From an uncultured Rothia sp. (GTDB lineage Bacteria; Actinomycetota; Actinomycetes; Actinomycetales; Micrococcaceae), in contig CALGXU010000354.1 of NCBI GenBank assembly GCA_937935205.1, forward strand, positions 1 to 6,234: a stretch of DNA of 6,234 nt, in the 5' to 3' direction. Shown in pieces: positions 5,609 to 6,234 of the stretch. The notes below the pieces were generated by a model that saw only the letters and a program-made list of their open reading frames with translations, was not told the DNA's origin and ran no database searches. Within the stretch, counting starts at the first letter, position 1. The number at the start of each line of letters is the position of its first letter. The position numbers were made by a program, and so were the translations under genes.

Positions 5609-5618
5609 CCCCCCCCCC
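5609..5618 (+). repeat. Run of ten C residues
   Basis: An uninterrupted C10 tract lies between the terminator of the glycine-rich gene and leuB, about 160 nt before the leuB start. Homopolymers of this length are prone to slippage in replication and to sequencing error. It is not inside a recognisable gene or promoter. Confidence 0.8.
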
Positions 5619-5767
5619 AGATTTCAGACCCCAGAAGCCAGGGAGCGCCGGGTCGAACCAGAAGGGTGGGGGAGTAGCCGGGCAGGAGCTGCACCTAACC
5701 TAGAGCCCGTCTAGCCCAGAGTCTGAGAACCCGCCCGCACAGTCTACCGCCCACCCGCGGCGCGTAT

Positions 5768-5779
5768 TACGGTAGAGGC
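5768..5779 (+). promoter_or_regulatory. -10 box of leuB, predicted leaderless start
   Basis: TACGGT (5768-5773), then AGAGGC, then ATG at 5780, which again fits TANNNT-N6-ATG. No clear -35 is visible. The AGAGG is only 1 nt from the ATG, too close to be a normal ribosome binding site. The upstream 5595-5767 shows no leader peptide or other gene. Confidence 0.4.
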
Positions 5780-6234
5780 ATGACTGAAGCACGTAGCATC
5801 GACCTCGCCGTCATCCCCGGCGACGGCATCGGCCCCGAAATCATTACCGAAGCCCAGCGCATCCTCACCCGCGCCTGCGAGCTCGAAAACATCACCGTAA
5901 CCCCCACCCACTACAAGCTCGGCGCCGAGCACTGGCTGGAAACCGGTGAAACCCTGCCCGACTCCACCATGGACGCCCTCAAGCAGCACGACGCGATCCT
6001 CTTCGGCGCCATCGGTGCAGACCCGCGTAGCGGCAAGATTCCCTCCGGCCTCATCGAACGCGAAATGCTACTCAAGCTGCGCTTCGCCTTCGACCACTAC
6101 ATCAACCTGCGCCCCTCTCGCCTGTACCCCGGCGCAGTCTCCCCGCTCGCCAACCCCGGCAACATCGACTTCGTGGTCGTGCGTGAAGGTACCGAAGGCC
6201 CGTACATCGGCAACGGCGGCGTGATTCGCCAGGG
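5780..6234 (+). CDS. leuB: 3-isopropylmalate dehydrogenase, N-terminal part (partial)
   Basis: The first 151 residues of a protein cut by the right window edge; the full enzyme is usually about 350 residues. LeuB oxidises and decarboxylates 3-isopropylmalate to 2-oxoisocaproate with NAD, the third step of leucine synthesis, in the cytoplasm. Visible hallmarks are the N-terminal strand AVIPGDGIGPEI (residues 10-21), the substrate-binding run LLKLRFAFDHYINLRPSRLYPG (about 98-119) with its conserved arginines, and VVREGTEGPY near 136-145. The combination of 'LRF..D.YINLRP' and 'VREGTEGPY' favours LeuB over isocitrate or tartrate dehydrogenases. The catalytic Lys and Asp residues and the NAD loop lie beyond the window. 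The start is supported by TACGGT 6 nt upstream and by the motif lying close to the N-terminus. It is a separate transcription unit from the preceding gene, which ends in a strong terminator. Confidence 0.93.
   Translation, partial: MTEARSIDLAVIPGDGIGPEIITEAQRILTRACELENITVTPTHYKLGAEHWLETGETLPDSTMDALKQHDAILFGAIGADPRSGKIPSGLIEREMLLKLRFAFDHYINLRPSRLYPGAVSPLANPGNIDFVVVREGTEGPYIGNGGVIRQ

Noticed and set aside
5946..6224. Plus-strand 92-codon frame inside leuB
   Set aside because: It is an alternate frame of the leuB coding region, which shows unmistakable conserved motifs from 5780 on.

Overview
The window looks like chromosomal DNA of a moderately GC-rich actinobacterium. Protein genes favour G/C at third codon positions. 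One gene starts with a Tat signal of the actinobacterial 'SRR..AAWAAPV' type, the two-component pair is of the DesK/NarL type common in this phylum, and three gene starts look leaderless (-10 box exactly 6 nt before ATG). Micrococcaceae, for example Rothia, is my best guess from protein flavour, but the sequence alone does not prove it.

Layout, left to right. (1) 2-559 (+): C-terminal 185 residues of a MacB/FtsX-type ABC transporter permease, open at the left edge. (2) 611-661: long GC-rich hairpin, the first of two related copies. (3) 754-1071 (+): small MntA-type nucleotidyltransferase, the usual antitoxin of an MntA/HepT module, here without an intact HepT; a 15-codon ORF at 1088-1135 may be what is left of the partner. 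(4) 1142-1186: second copy of the hairpin, between convergent genes, probably a two-way terminator. (5) 3547-1230 (-): two-component system, with the histidine kinase first and a NarL-family response regulator 41 nt downstream. (6) 3605-4136: a 530-nt stretch without a convincing gene, AT-rich at its left end and full of inverted repeats. It holds a candidate promoter and a possible attenuator for the next gene. (7) 4137-5507 (+): glycine-rich Tat-exported protein of 456 aa, followed by a very strong terminator. (8) 5780-6234 (+): N-terminal 151 residues of LeuB (3-isopropylmalate dehydrogenase), cut by the right edge.

The kinase and regulator clearly work as a pair. The permease lies convergent to them, 0.7 kb away. 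Such kinases often control ABC exporters, so a functional link is possible but is only inference. The glycine-rich exoprotein and leuB are separate transcription units. The most interesting parts are the leader of the glycine-rich gene, where two mutually exclusive stems precede a U-rich run, the duplicated hairpin bracketing the orphan nucleotidyltransferase, and the repeated -10/N6/ATG arrangement.
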